A stretch of 64,000 nt of DNA from [Eubacterium] siraeum (GCA_025150425.1 CP102281.1:1240001-1304000), one strand, 5' to 3'. Positions 54,160-61,351 are shown, numbered from the stretch's first letter. Numbers and translations: made by a program. Notes: a model not told the origin generated them from the sequence alone.

Positions 54160-54890
54160 AGCTTTAGCAAAAATAAACCACCGCTTGAAGCGGTGGAATA
54201 AAAGACTTTAGTAAAAAGCCCTCCTATGATATAATAGAAGTGGGTTTGGCAACCACATGAATATCAAAAGGAGGACTGTCAAATGAATGACAATCATAGT
54301 TTATCACATTCGAAGTGGAATTGCAAGTATCACATAGTATTCGCACCGAAATACCGAAGGCAGGTAGTGTACGGGCAGTTGAAAGCAGATATAGGGAAAA
54401 TACTGCGAACATTATGTGAACAGAAAAAAGTGAATATAATCGAAGCAGAAGCATGCCCGGATCACATACATATGTTGGTGGAAATACCACCGAACATAAG
54501 TGTAGCGCAGTTTATGGGGTATCTAAAAGGAAAGAGCTCATTGATGATATTTGATAGGCATGCAAATTTGAAATACAAGTATGGGAATCGGCATTTCTGG
54601 TGCAGAGGATATTACGTAGATACAGTAGGAAAGAACAAAAAGGCAATAGAAGAATACATAAGAAACCAACTTACAGAAGATATAGCAAACGATCAAATAA
54701 CACTGAAAGAGTATATTGACCCGTTTACGGGTAGCAAGAACCAGTAAGCAAAAAGAAACAGCCACTTGAGTGGCTGCTGTAAATGAGATGCGGTTGCCAG
54801 ACTTTTCAGTGTGCCTTCAGGCACAAGCCGATATTATGCCCTTGAAGGGCAAGTGCATACCACGCGTTCAACGCGTGGTTTTGATTTTGC
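54160..54890 (+). mobile_element. IS200/IS605-family element (tnpA only)
   Basis: The single transposase gene is flanked by subterminal hairpins: left CCACCGCTT / AAGCGGTGG (54178-54196), right CCACGCG / CGCGTGG (54860-54878). After the transposase there are further hairpins (54759-54776; GTGCC/GGCAC; GCCCTT/AAGGGC). There are no terminal inverted repeats of DDE type and no obvious target duplication, as expected for HUH transposition. Exact ends are estimates. Confidence 0.75.
54283..54747 (+). CDS. tnpA: IS200-like transposase (Y1 HUH)
   Basis: 154-residue Y1 transposase: YHIVFAPKYRRQVVYG at the N-terminus, the metal-binding HUH in DHIHMLVEIPP, and the nucleophile Tyr region in GYYVDTVGKNK. 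It cuts and joins single-stranded DNA at hairpin-marked ends. Full length and apparently intact. AAAAGGAGG lies before the ATG. Confidence 0.93.
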   Translation: MNDNHSLSHSKWNCKYHIVFAPKYRRQVVYGQLKADIGKILRTLCEQKKVNIIEAEACPDHIHMLVEIPPNISVAQFMGYLKGKSSLMIFDRHANLKYKYGNRHFWCRGYYVDTVGKNKKAIEEYIRNQLTEDIANDQITLKEYIDPFTGSKNQ

Positions 54891-55245
54891 ACGGTTTATT
54901 TGAAAAGCTGACGTATAGCTGATTTATCCCGATATATAAAACGAATATGCCGAACAGCTTTCGCAGAACAGCCACATCCGTAATTCCTGCAACATAGCTT
55001 CCTGCAACGGCACAGGGAAGTCCGAGTATAAGATATTTCCCCACAAGCTTTAAGTCTGTCAGCTTGTTTTTAATGTGTATGACAAGGGAGAGCAGTGCAA
55101 TGGGGAGAAAGAAAAGAAGGTTTATACCTTGCGCAATATCCTGCGGTATTTCAGTGAATACCGAAAGATACACGAGCAGAATAAAACCTCCGCCAAGCCC
55201 CATTGACGCAGTGGCTCCTGTGAGTATTCCCACTAAAATATTCAT
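54868..55245 (-). CDS. TSUP/TauE-like half transporter, 3' end altered by the IS
   Basis: 125 residues, about four membrane segments, with GATASMGLGGGF near the N-terminus, the repeat signature of TSUP (sulfite exporter/DUF81) proteins. It is only half the usual 250 residues; the other half is the upstream gene, overlapping by 4 bp. The last residues (about IKTTR) and the stop codon lie in the right-end hairpin of the IS200-type element, so the original C-terminus has been replaced. Substrate unknown. Confidence 0.75.
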   Translation of the reverse strand: MNILVGILTGATASMGLGGGFILLVYLSVFTEIPQDIAQGINLLFFLPIALLSLVIHIKNKLTDLKLVGKYLILGLPCAVAGSYVAGITDVAVLRKLFGIFVLYIGINQLYVSFSNKPCKIKTTR

Positions 55246-55622
55246 AATATCATCCTCACTCCGCTTGCAATCATAAGAAGACCGAATATTATCCTTATCA
55301 GTCTGTCGGGGATTTTTCCGAGAAGAAAAGAGCCAAGTATCGCACCGATAAGCCCGTAGGGTATATATTCCAACGCTGTGCCGAAATCCAGTTTTCCATT
55401 TATTAAATATATAACGGCGGTGACAAGGCTCAGTACGAATATCAGGGCGACCGAGGAAGCGTGGGCTTTTTTCGGCTCTGTGCCGTTTTTCTCAAAGGCA
55501 GGTACGGCGACAGTTCCGCCGCCGGAGCCGAACAGACCGTTCAGAAAGCCGCAAATCGAGCCGTAAAGCAGATGGGTGTACTTTTCTGTGCGGTCGGATT
55601 TTCGTTTACGTTTACTGTTCAT
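55242..55622 (-). CDS. TSUP/TauE-like half transporter, N-terminal partner
   Basis: 126 residues from the ATG at 55622 (weak ribosome binding site; a TTG at 55658 is also in frame). After a very basic start (NSKRKRKSDRTEK) come about four membrane segments and the motif NGLFGSGGGTVAVP. It pairs with the next gene (ATGA overlap) to make the two repeats of a TSUP carrier, possibly a hetero-oligomer. Confidence 0.7.
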   Translation of the reverse strand: MNSKRKRKSDRTEKYTHLLYGSICGFLNGLFGSGGGTVAVPAFEKNGTEPKKAHASSVALIFVLSLVTAVIYLINGKLDFGTALEYIPYGLIGAILGSFLLGKIPDRLIRIIFGLLMIASGVRMIL

Positions 55623-55662
55623 AGAGATAGCTTTTGCAGAAAAAAGCGGATTATGCAAAATG

Positions 55663-55692
55663 AAAAGCCGTACTGTTTTTAAGCAGTACGGT
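55663..55692. terminator. Repeated hairpin, copy A
   Basis: AAGCCGTACTG / CAGTACGG with a T-rich loop. The same 27 bp recur at 56333-56360. It stands just before the 99-bp repeat copy 2. Confidence 0.55.
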
Positions 55693-55790
55693 TCAGATTG
55701 TAGAAAAAGTCTTTTGCTTGATGTACTTCTGTTATATTGTTCAGTTGTGCCTACGATAGTAAACTACTGATAGTTCTTTTTGTCGGACAG
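55692..55790. repeat. 99-bp dispersed repeat, copy 2
   Basis: Partner of 53602-53700, same orientation and same length, ending in TTTTTGTCGGACAG. Confidence 0.85.
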
Positions 55791-56563
55791 CACTTCTCGG
55801 GTTCGCTATTCGAATCAATGCACTTGTCAATATGAAAGAGGGAGACAACCAAAGGGATCAGGACAAGGGACTTGACAGCCCCTCTCCCTGTCCCTTAGGT
55901 TTTCTCCCTCTTGCTCCCTCTTTCCTTACTCACACCCCCACCCCGTCGGGGTGTTGGATAAACTCGAAAAACCACCCGAACATTGTATATCCTGTTAATG
56001 CAGGGACGCTTAACGCTACACGTCCGCAGGTTAATACATATATCTTAGGTTAGTGGCGTTTTTTTGAAGAGTCAATGTTAGAGCAGTTGCACCGGTATAC
56101 TCACGAAATTATTAATGCCTTGTCGGTACGGAAACTGTTTTAAGCAGTGTTGGCGATATGTTTTACGGTACAGCTTTAATAATCAGTCTGTCGAAAAACC
56201 TATATATTTTTTGAAAATGAGTGTTTAGCGTTGCTTACCAAAAGTTTTGTAGGACGCAAAGCCCACAAAGCGTTCTTATAGGGATAGAGAATTTGCTCTG
56301 TTTTTCATATAAACAGGCTTGTTTTATAAGCAAAGCCGTACTGTTTTTAAGCAGTACGGCTGTAATTTTTAAGACCACCTTGCCGTGGTATGACGATGAA
56401 ACCCGCACATAAAGTACGGTGGGTAACTTTCCCCCGATTGTTTCACGCTCCCTTCTTCCGCAATGGCGGGAGGTCTGCAATCCGCAAACGGAGAGAAATC
56501 CCTATTAAAGAGTGTCGGATCATATGAAATCATACTGAAGCGAACAAGGCAGTGTATTAACTT
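55791..56563. other. Noncoding region with repeats
   Basis: No gene is supported. It has CTCCCTCTT-type short repeats around 55890-55925, an ACCCCGTCGGGGT hairpin near 55940, and the second copy of the AAGCCGTACTG hairpin (56333-56360). It looks like decayed or repeat-derived DNA. Confidence 0.4.
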
Positions 56564-56872
56564 TTATTCTTCCTCTTCGTCAAGCTCCTCAAACACGTTG
56601 AAGAATTCCTTGGCTATACGGTCATATTCTTTATCGTCATCTATTGTTGACAGGTAAACCTCATCGTTCTTGTTTACTTCCTTCAGGATAACGTAAACGT
56701 CGCTGTCGGCGTTCTCGTCTTCTTCTTCGGGAATAACGGCGCAGTATGAGCAACCGTCAACCTCAATGCGTCCGATAAGCTCAAATGTAACGGTATCGCC
56801 GTTTTCGTCCTCGAGGTCTATATATTCGGCAGTGTCTAAGTCGTTGTCTGTGATGTTTTCGATTTCTGACAT
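56564..56872 (-). CDS. DUF1292 family protein
   Basis: 102 residues, very acidic (many D and E, ending LDEEEE). The core YIDLEDENGDTVTFELIGRIEVDG and YVILKEV match DUF1292, a small Firmicute family often near RuvX/alanyl-tRNA synthetase genes and of unknown function. AAGGAAGGAAT lies before the ATG. Confidence 0.8.
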   Translation of the reverse strand: MSEIENITDNDLDTAEYIDLEDENGDTVTFELIGRIEVDGCSYCAVIPEEEDENADSDVYVILKEVNKNDEVYLSTIDDDKEYDRIAKEFFNVFEELDEEEE

Positions 56873-56925
56873 TGTTTATTCCTTCCTTTTCCGAGGACCG
56901 TTTCAAGACCTCTGTTCTGTATATA

Positions 56926-56954
56926 ATTTTACACGAAACCAAAGGTGTTGTCAA
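56926..56954 (-). promoter_or_regulatory. Putative promoter of the DUF1292 gene
   Basis: Minus-strand TTGACA (56949-56954), 17-bp spacer, TAAAAT (56926-56931). Confidence 0.65.
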
Positions 56955-57141
56955 GAGGTATTTTATGATTTTCTCACAATACTATTCCTGCACAGGTCAA
57001 ATTCCCTAAAAATAGCAAATCGACGCATTTTAAAGTTATAAACATAGATTAAATACGCTGATATTGTGTAAACTGTGTAACTATGTGACTAATAAACAAA
57101 ACCACGATGTGCAATTTGTACAGTTTTAATTCAGAAAATTG

Positions 57142-57170
57142 TTGACTTATGCCGTTTGATGTGTTATCAT
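57142..57170 (+). promoter_or_regulatory. Promoter of the large noncoding RNA
   Basis: TTGACT (57142-57147), 17-bp spacer, TATCAT (57165-57170). No ORF of note follows for over 800 bp. Confidence 0.65.
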
Positions 57171-57176
57171 ATAGAC

Positions 57177-58004
57177 AAGGAAAAGGAAAGTTCCCCAGAC
57201 AGAATAAAACATCTTCATGCTGACTATTTAACACGATAAAGAGGGTTTTATTCAACATATATACGATTCGGAAACCGTATATAAATAAAGTCGGATAGGA
57301 GGCGAGTCCAATGGGTCAGGAAAAAAGTGAGTCACAGCAGTCTGTTGAGGCTCGCAACATAAAGTAAGACGTGAATAGTACGATGACAATACTCATACGG
57401 TACTCATCGACACACATAATAAAAGGGTTTTGACCTTTAATTGCGAGTAAAACGGCTACCGGACAAAGAAAACAAGAAACCTTATAGCGATTTGAAAAAT
57501 CGCAGATTTCCGCAAAAGCGTTTATTATATACAGCTTTCAAGGTAAATACAGGTAAGGTGATTGAGATGTACAGTTCAAGACATTCAAAGAGGCAGTTCT
57601 ACTGATAACAGCTTAATATCCTGCATCGGCAGAAGTCGACACAGAGGATAAAAAAAGCAGCTGATAAAGCTGAAAGAAGCTGATTTGAGCTCTTAAGGAT
57701 GTGTTTCAAATGGTAATATACGCTGACTGCATAATAAAGCATCTAAGAAAGGTGCTTAACGAAGAAAAACAGTGAGGTATAGTCCAATGTACTGACAACG
57801 TACAGGTAGTGTGAACTACGAAATAATGTAAAAGTCGGTTAAGTTTAACGGCAGACAGGATGTTGGTAGGATGATACCACGATGATGGCTGCAGAATATG
57901 CGAAGAACGCATAAAGCGAGGCAGTAAGCCGATAACCGATTCGACAATTGAATATAACAATAACGGACGGGCTTTGGAGTATGTGTTGCTTCAAAGCCCG
58001 TTTT
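57177..58004 (+). ncRNA. Candidate large structured noncoding RNA (about 830 nt)
   Basis: A promoter, 790 bp without a credible gene, then a terminator (57967-58001). Many short local stems are readable: GAATAAAAC/GTTTTATTC (57202/57245), ATATACG/CGTATAT (57258/57275), CGATGA/TCATCG (57380 region), GCGATTT/AAATCGC (57487 region), AAGCATCT/AGGTGCTT (57737 region), TGTAC/GTACA (57788 region), GTTAA/TTAAC (57838 region), TGGTA/TACCA (57863 region) and ATGCG/CGCAT (57898 region). Size, hairpin density and host suit the ornate large RNAs (ROOL or GOLLD type), but no class is proven. A short ORF (MGQEKSESQQSVEARNIK, from 57311, behind AGGAGG) lies inside. Confidence 0.6.
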
Positions 58005-58005
58005 C
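57967..58005 (+). terminator. Terminator of the large noncoding RNA
   Basis: ACGGGCTTTG pairs with CAAAGCCCGT around a 15-nt loop, then TTT. Confidence 0.8.
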
Positions 58006-58070
58006 AGTATTGCGCATAAGAACTTTTGCCACTTGAAGACACATACAAAATAATAATCAGGCAAAATGAG

Positions 58071-58116
58071 AAAAGCAAGCCGTTGACGTTGTGATGTGCG
58101 TCAACGGCTTGCTTTT
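58071..58116. terminator. Strong bidirectional hairpin after the XRE gene
   Basis: AAAAGCAAGCCGTTGACG pairs with its complement over 18 bp around a 10-nt loop. It terminates the minus-strand XRE gene and insulates it from the RNA unit. Confidence 0.85.
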
Positions 58117-58120
58117 GTTG

Positions 58121-58372
58121 TCAGTATATTTCCTGTTCAAGATTTCTGAACATATCGTCATCGAAAAAATCCGTAATGCTTATCTGTAGTCCGTCGCAGA
58201 GCTTTTTCAAAGTTACTATACCGATATTTTTGGATTTCATATTGATTATGTCGTTTACGGTCGATTGGGTAACAGCCGAAAGAGTTGCCAGCTTGTTTAC
58301 GGTTATGTTTTTATCCCTGCATAGCTGTAAAATTCGCCTTGAAACTGCTTCGGAAACAGATTTGCATACCAT
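58121..58372 (-). CDS. Small XRE-type regulator
   Basis: 83 residues: a Cro/C1 helix-turn-helix (RILQLCRDKNITVNKLATLS, TQSTVNDIINMKSKNIGIVT, LKKLCDGLQISITDFF). The start at 58372 is about 9 bp after AAAGGA; longer starts are less likely. It is transcribed away from a perfect-consensus promoter flanked by two palindromes (58424-58487), its probable operators. A decayed copy of its 3' part is at 59.5 kb. Confidence 0.8.
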   Translation of the reverse strand: MVCKSVSEAVSRRILQLCRDKNITVNKLATLSAVTQSTVNDIINMKSKNIGIVTLKKLCDGLQISITDFFDDDMFRNLEQEIY

Positions 58373-58420
58373 TATCATCATTCCTTTCAGTAATGATGAT
58401 ACCACAAATTTCCGATAATT

Positions 58421-58487
58421 ATTAACGGTAAACCGTTGACAAACAAGTGATGATGTGATATAATTCAATTAACGGTAAACCGTTAAT
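58421..58487 (+). promoter_or_regulatory. Consensus promoter between two palindromic operators
   Basis: TTGACA (58436-58441), 17 bp, TATAAT (58459-58464). AACGGT-AA-ACCGTT occurs at 58424-58437, overlapping the -35, and again at 58471-58484 after the -10, where it extends to a perfect 20-bp palindrome (58468-58487). The arrangement suits repression by the adjacent XRE protein. Confidence 0.8.
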
Positions 58488-58514
58488 GTACTTATATGAA
58501 AGGAAGTTATAGTT

Positions 58515-58685
58515 ATGGCAAGATGTCCGTATCTGGATTACGAGTCGGGAGGAGCACTTTTTTCTCAGGGAGATTATGTCTGTAAGCTTTGCAATAAAAA
58601 CATTTCCGAGAACGAAGTGAAGAATAAGTGCAAAACTGATTATGGCGAGGAATACGAAAAGTGTCCTGTATATAAGAATCGTTGA
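58515..58685 (+). CDS. Small Cys-rich protein (56 aa)
   Basis: MARCPYLDYESGGALF at the start, then YVCKLCNKN, KNKCKTDYGEEY and KCPVYKNR: five Cys (4, 23, 26, 39, 50) in a pattern like small clostridial zinc or Fe-S-binding proteins that end in CPxY. ATGAAAGGAAG precedes the ATG. It is the first gene behind the operator-flanked promoter. A fragment resembling its VCKLCNK part occurs in the decayed copy at 59.6 kb. Function unknown. Confidence 0.7.
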   Translation: MARCPYLDYESGGALFSQGDYVCKLCNKNISENEVKNKCKTDYGEEYEKCPVYKNR

Positions 58686-58708
58686 AGCTTATGGAGTAGG
58701 AGAAATGT

Positions 58709-59152
58709 ATGTCATATAATACTAATGATATAATGGGCTATGCACAAGATCCGATTGTATTTTCTAACGAGCAGGGAGGTAACGAACTTTATGAAAAAGT
58801 TAAAGAAGTTATGGTGTATGGCATAAACGAAAATGGTTTGCCAGCTACAATGTTTGAAGATACCATCAAAAGCGGAGGAATGTTTGGCACAAAATGCCCT
58901 TTATTGATGATAAGACATTCCGATTCATCGTGCAGATTTTTTATGATTGGAATATTTGTCTACGGTAATCAAGTTATGTTTGCATTGTTCGGTGAATCAG
59001 CAGAAAATACTAAATATAACCGTAAGCAGTATTATCAAGAAAACGGAAACTTCATTAAAGCCGCTTTAATCAAGCCGGATGAATTTAAATTGCAATCAGA
59101 GCTTCAATGGAGAGAAGACATATTAAATGTATTTAATAATGCTACACATTGA
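58709..59152 (+). CDS. Hypothetical protein (147 aa)
   Basis: 147 residues with an alpha/beta look; one hydrophobic strand-like stretch (FFMIGIFVYGNQVMFALFG). AGTAGGAG lies before the ATG. It follows the Cys-rich gene by 23 bp and is probably in the same operon. More AT-rich than the core genes. No family recognised. Confidence 0.65.
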   Translation: MSYNTNDIMGYAQDPIVFSNEQGGNELYEKVKEVMVYGINENGLPATMFEDTIKSGGMFGTKCPLLMIRHSDSSCRFFMIGIFVYGNQVMFALFGESAENTKYNRKQYYQENGNFIKAALIKPDEFKLQSELQWREDILNVFNNATH

Positions 59153-59186
59153 TGTGTCAAATGCAATTGATAATTAGGAGCTTCGA

Positions 59187-59453
59187 ATGTATCTTTTTGT
59201 ATGTGCTTTATGTATGTTTATTGACGGTGTGTTAGCGGCAGGAGCTAAATTGAAATCTATCAGATATAATACTCAATATACTGTATTTGAAAATAAATTA
59301 TTCATAGTTATTTTTTGCATCGGAGCATTTTTCGGAATTGGTGCTTATGGTGTAGATAAAATGGAACTTGTCGCAATAATTATAACTGCAATTGTGGCTT
59401 TTGTCGTTGGGTTTGTGGTTTTATATTATATTGGCAAGCATCGAGCAGAATAA
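59187..59453 (+). CDS. Small membrane protein (88 aa)
   Basis: Three hydrophobic segments (about 2-16, 33-51 and 59-80) with short polar links; TTAGGAG precedes the ATG. Third gene of the operator-controlled unit. AT-rich. Function unknown. Confidence 0.65.
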   Translation: MYLFVCALCMFIDGVLAAGAKLKSIRYNTQYTVFENKLFIVIFCIGAFFGIGAYGVDKMELVAIIITAIVAFVVGFVVLYYIGKHRAE

Positions 59454-59492
59454 TCTGATAGTATGGTTATATTAATATTTATAAAGATGAAT

Positions 59493-59530
59493 AAAACGGT
59501 GAGCCTCACAAGCCCACCGTTTTTGTTTTA
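59493..59530 (+). terminator. Terminator of the Cys-rich operon
   Basis: AAAACGGTG / CACCGTTTT with a 13-nt loop, then TGTTTTA. Confidence 0.75.
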
Positions 59531-59536
59531 CAGCCT

Positions 59537-59665
59537 TCCGGTATATTTCCTGTTCAAGATTCCCGTACATATCGTCATCGAAAAAATCCGTAATGGTTAT
59601 CTGAAGTTGTTTGCAGGGAACGGGATCGTGTGCAAGTTCTGTCGGAAAAGTGCAGTTTTTGAATA
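59537..59665. pseudogene. Decayed second copy of the XRE/Cys-rich module
   Basis: Bases 59537-59605 repeat, with changes, the 3' part of the XRE gene at 58.12-58.19 kb (minus strand: TATATTTCCTGTTCAAGATT and the following ATCGTCATCG block). Just after, on the plus strand, about 59627-59665 reads VCKFCRKSAVFE, like VCKLCNKNISENE of the Cys-rich protein. The promoter, operators and gene starts between them are missing, so this is a deletion remnant. Confidence 0.6.
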
Positions 59666-59922
59666 ATTGCTTGACTATCTCTTTTCAGAATGTTAACCTT
59701 AATTCAGCCTTTAAAACGGCTTATATATTGAATAAGGAGCATAGGAAAAAATTATAGTTTTCGTTCAGGCAAAATTAGTTGTAATATAAAATATAAGCAT
59801 ATAAATAAAGCTTTTTATAAAAATCGGAGATACCGTCTACAACTAAAAGTAACCACAAACGATCTGACGGATTTTGCGGTTGTTGGTAAAGCACCGTAAG
59901 ATTCAACTGCGAGGAGGTAAAT
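59666..59922. other. AT-rich gap
   Basis: About 260 bp with no gene or clear promoter seen. GCGAGGAGG precedes the next start. Confidence 0.4.
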
Positions 59923-60429
59923 ATGTATAAGAAATCAGGTTCTAAACTGAAAACAATCGCACTTCTTATCAGAGTGTTCGGTTTTATAGTAGCATTAGCT
60001 TCCGCTATAGCTTGCTGGAGCATAGCGGGGAATATCAGCAGTTACAATGAAACTTTAAAGAGCGTTATGATAGGTGCAGGATTCGAGATAGGTATTATAA
60101 TAATTGTTCCTGTTCTTATCGGTTCGCTTATACTTGAAGGATTCGGCGATCTGATAGTTCTTACGGATGACAATAACGAATGCCTTAGAAAAATGGCAGG
60201 TCTTCCTGCTAAACAGATGGTTAATGTGCCTAATACTTATTACAATAACAATGCGGTTAATCCCACAAGTACAGTTTACAATAACAATGCGGTTAATCCC
60301 GCAAGTACAGCAGGTACGGCAAATGCCCAGAATTCTTCAGGCACCTGGGTTTGCGCAAAATGCGGTAAGATAAATAATTCAAGAGGAGATTTCTGCGTAG
60401 GCTGCGGAGTAAGAAAGCCTTTCCTTTAA
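59923..60429 (+). CDS. Membrane protein with C-terminal zinc ribbon
   Basis: 168 residues: two membrane segments (about 9-27 and 43-68), a linker with two near-identical 11-residue repeats (YYNNNAVNPTS, VYNNNAVNPAS), and a C-terminal zinc ribbon WVCAKCGKINNSRGDFCVGCG with paired CxxC. Such zinc-ribbon membrane proteins are common and uncharacterised in clostridia. The GAGGAGG site is strong. The linker repeat is also a 36-bp DNA tandem repeat. Confidence 0.75.
   Translation: MYKKSGSKLKTIALLIRVFGFIVALASAIACWSIAGNISSYNETLKSVMIGAGFEIGIIIIVPVLIGSLILEGFGDLIVLTDDNNECLRKMAGLPAKQMVNVPNTYYNNNAVNPTSTVYNNNAVNPASTAGTANAQNSSGTWVCAKCGKINNSRGDFCVGCGVRKPFL
60240..60310 (+). repeat. Tandem 36-bp repeat in the zinc-ribbon gene
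   Basis: Two copies of a unit starting TACAATAACAATGCGGTTAA, differing at a couple of bases. In frame (12 codons), so copy number can vary without breaking the gene. Confidence 0.75.
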
Positions 60430-60517
60430 TCCAATCGGAATTTACGGCGGATGTATTTCTGCTGTGTATCGAATGTGCGTGGCACATATTGATTATGCGT
60501 GTTCCTTATTCAATAAA

Positions 60518-60560
60518 TGCAAAAACGGCGTACTGAAAATGTACGTCGTTTTTGCAATTT
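60518..60560 (+). terminator. Terminator after the zinc-ribbon gene
   Basis: TGCAAAAACGGCGTAC pairs with GTACGTCGTTTTTGCA over 16 bp (one G-U), then ATTTT. Confidence 0.85.
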
Positions 60561-60575
60561 TGCTTATTCGATTTT

Positions 60576-60625
60576 TGAAGCGGCACATTGCCGCAAGGTC
60601 GGAATTTGAAGCGGCACATTGCCGC
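60576..60625. repeat. Two copies of a 19-bp hairpin after the LUD gene
   Basis: TGAAGCGGCACATTGCCGC occurs at 60576-60594 and 60607-60625; each folds on GCGGC/GCCGC. The second abuts the LUD stop codon. A near copy ends pfkA (43331-43349). Probably the terminator region of the LUD gene. Confidence 0.7.
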
Positions 60626-61264
60626 TTAGTAGCCGTATTCGTCGGAGATGAGGATTACTTTTATTCTGTCCTTGTCACGCTGATGAGCCATTATGACATA
60701 ATCGTTGCAAATCCTGTCGGGGCTTAAGCAGTGCGCACATCTGCCTGTCTTTGCACATGGGGTGTTTCTGCCGAGCCTTACGCAGTTTGCGGGAGATGCA
60801 ATCGTTTCAAGACGGTCAACGGCTGAGTGGAGGTCTGTTACAATCTTGTTTAAGCCGGCAACAATGATTACCTGCTTCGGTCCGAATATCATAGCGGCTA
60901 CACGGTTGCCGGTGCCGTCTACGTTGTATAATTCGCCGTATTCGGTTATCGCATTAGTGCTTGCAAAGTAGGTGTCGGCAGAAAAAGCCTTTCTGTAAAG
61001 GTCGTTTACCTCATCGGGAGAGAGCTTTTCACGGTCAATGTAGATACCGCTGTAGTTTTCGTTCAAAAAATCCTGAATGCCGGTTTCTTTGAGCGTCATT
61101 GTTCCGCCGGAAACTATCAGCTTGTCGTCCTTTATAAGCTCCTTTATTATCTGCTTAGCCTCGTCGGGAGTATCGACAAGATAGCCCTTCATATTGTTCT
61201 TTTCGAGGGCGGATATTACCTTTTCCGCTCTTTTTTTGAGTGCGGCTTTTACATTTTCGTTCAT
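60626..61264 (-). CDS. LUD domain protein (LutC/YkgG-like)
   Basis: 212 residues of the LUD (lactate utilisation, DUF162) fold: VSGGTMTLKETGIQDFL, the central ASTNAITEYGELYNVDG, and GPKQVIIVAGLNKIV. A C-terminal Cys set (C at NTPC, TGRC, AHC and RIC) may bind metal. lutA and lutB are absent here, so a role in lactate oxidation is unproven; stand-alone members are common in clostridia. The start at 61264 follows GAAAGGAACTG; the longer frame reaches into the promoter (61315-61342). Confidence 0.82.
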   Translation of the reverse strand: MNENVKAALKKRAEKVISALEKNNMKGYLVDTPDEAKQIIKELIKDDKLIVSGGTMTLKETGIQDFLNENYSGIYIDREKLSPDEVNDLYRKAFSADTYFASTNAITEYGELYNVDGTGNRVAAMIFGPKQVIIVAGLNKIVTDLHSAVDRLETIASPANCVRLGRNTPCAKTGRCAHCLSPDRICNDYVIMAHQRDKDRIKVILISDEYGY

Positions 61265-61314
61265 ATCATCAGTTCCTTTCGTCATTTTGTGCGGTATGAC
61301 CGCTGTATAAGATA

Positions 61315-61342
61315 AATATAACATATTTCGCAAAAAAGTCAA
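61315..61342 (-). promoter_or_regulatory. Putative promoter of the LUD gene
   Basis: Minus-strand TTGACT (61337-61342), 16-bp spacer, TATATT (61315-61320). Confidence 0.55.
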
Positions 61343-61351
61343 GAATAGTGA

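Noticed and set aside
53571-54282. Second copy of an IS or a TnpB gene around the rarA repeat
   Set aside because: No transposase fragment or RuvC-like sequence is readable; only hairpins and repeats.
55832-56412. Short ORFs of 60-80 codons in the noncoding stretch
   Set aside because: Low-complexity composition, no ribosome binding sites and no family resemblance; the DNA is repeat-rich.
57420-57790. Group I intron: AATTGCGAGTAAA and GAGGTATAGTCC resemble its P and S core elements, with GCTGACTGC as a possible R element
   Set aside because: The joining segments have wrong lengths, P4-P6 could not be built, no exon gene is interrupted, and the unit has its own promoter and terminator. Kept only as an alternative to test with covariance models.
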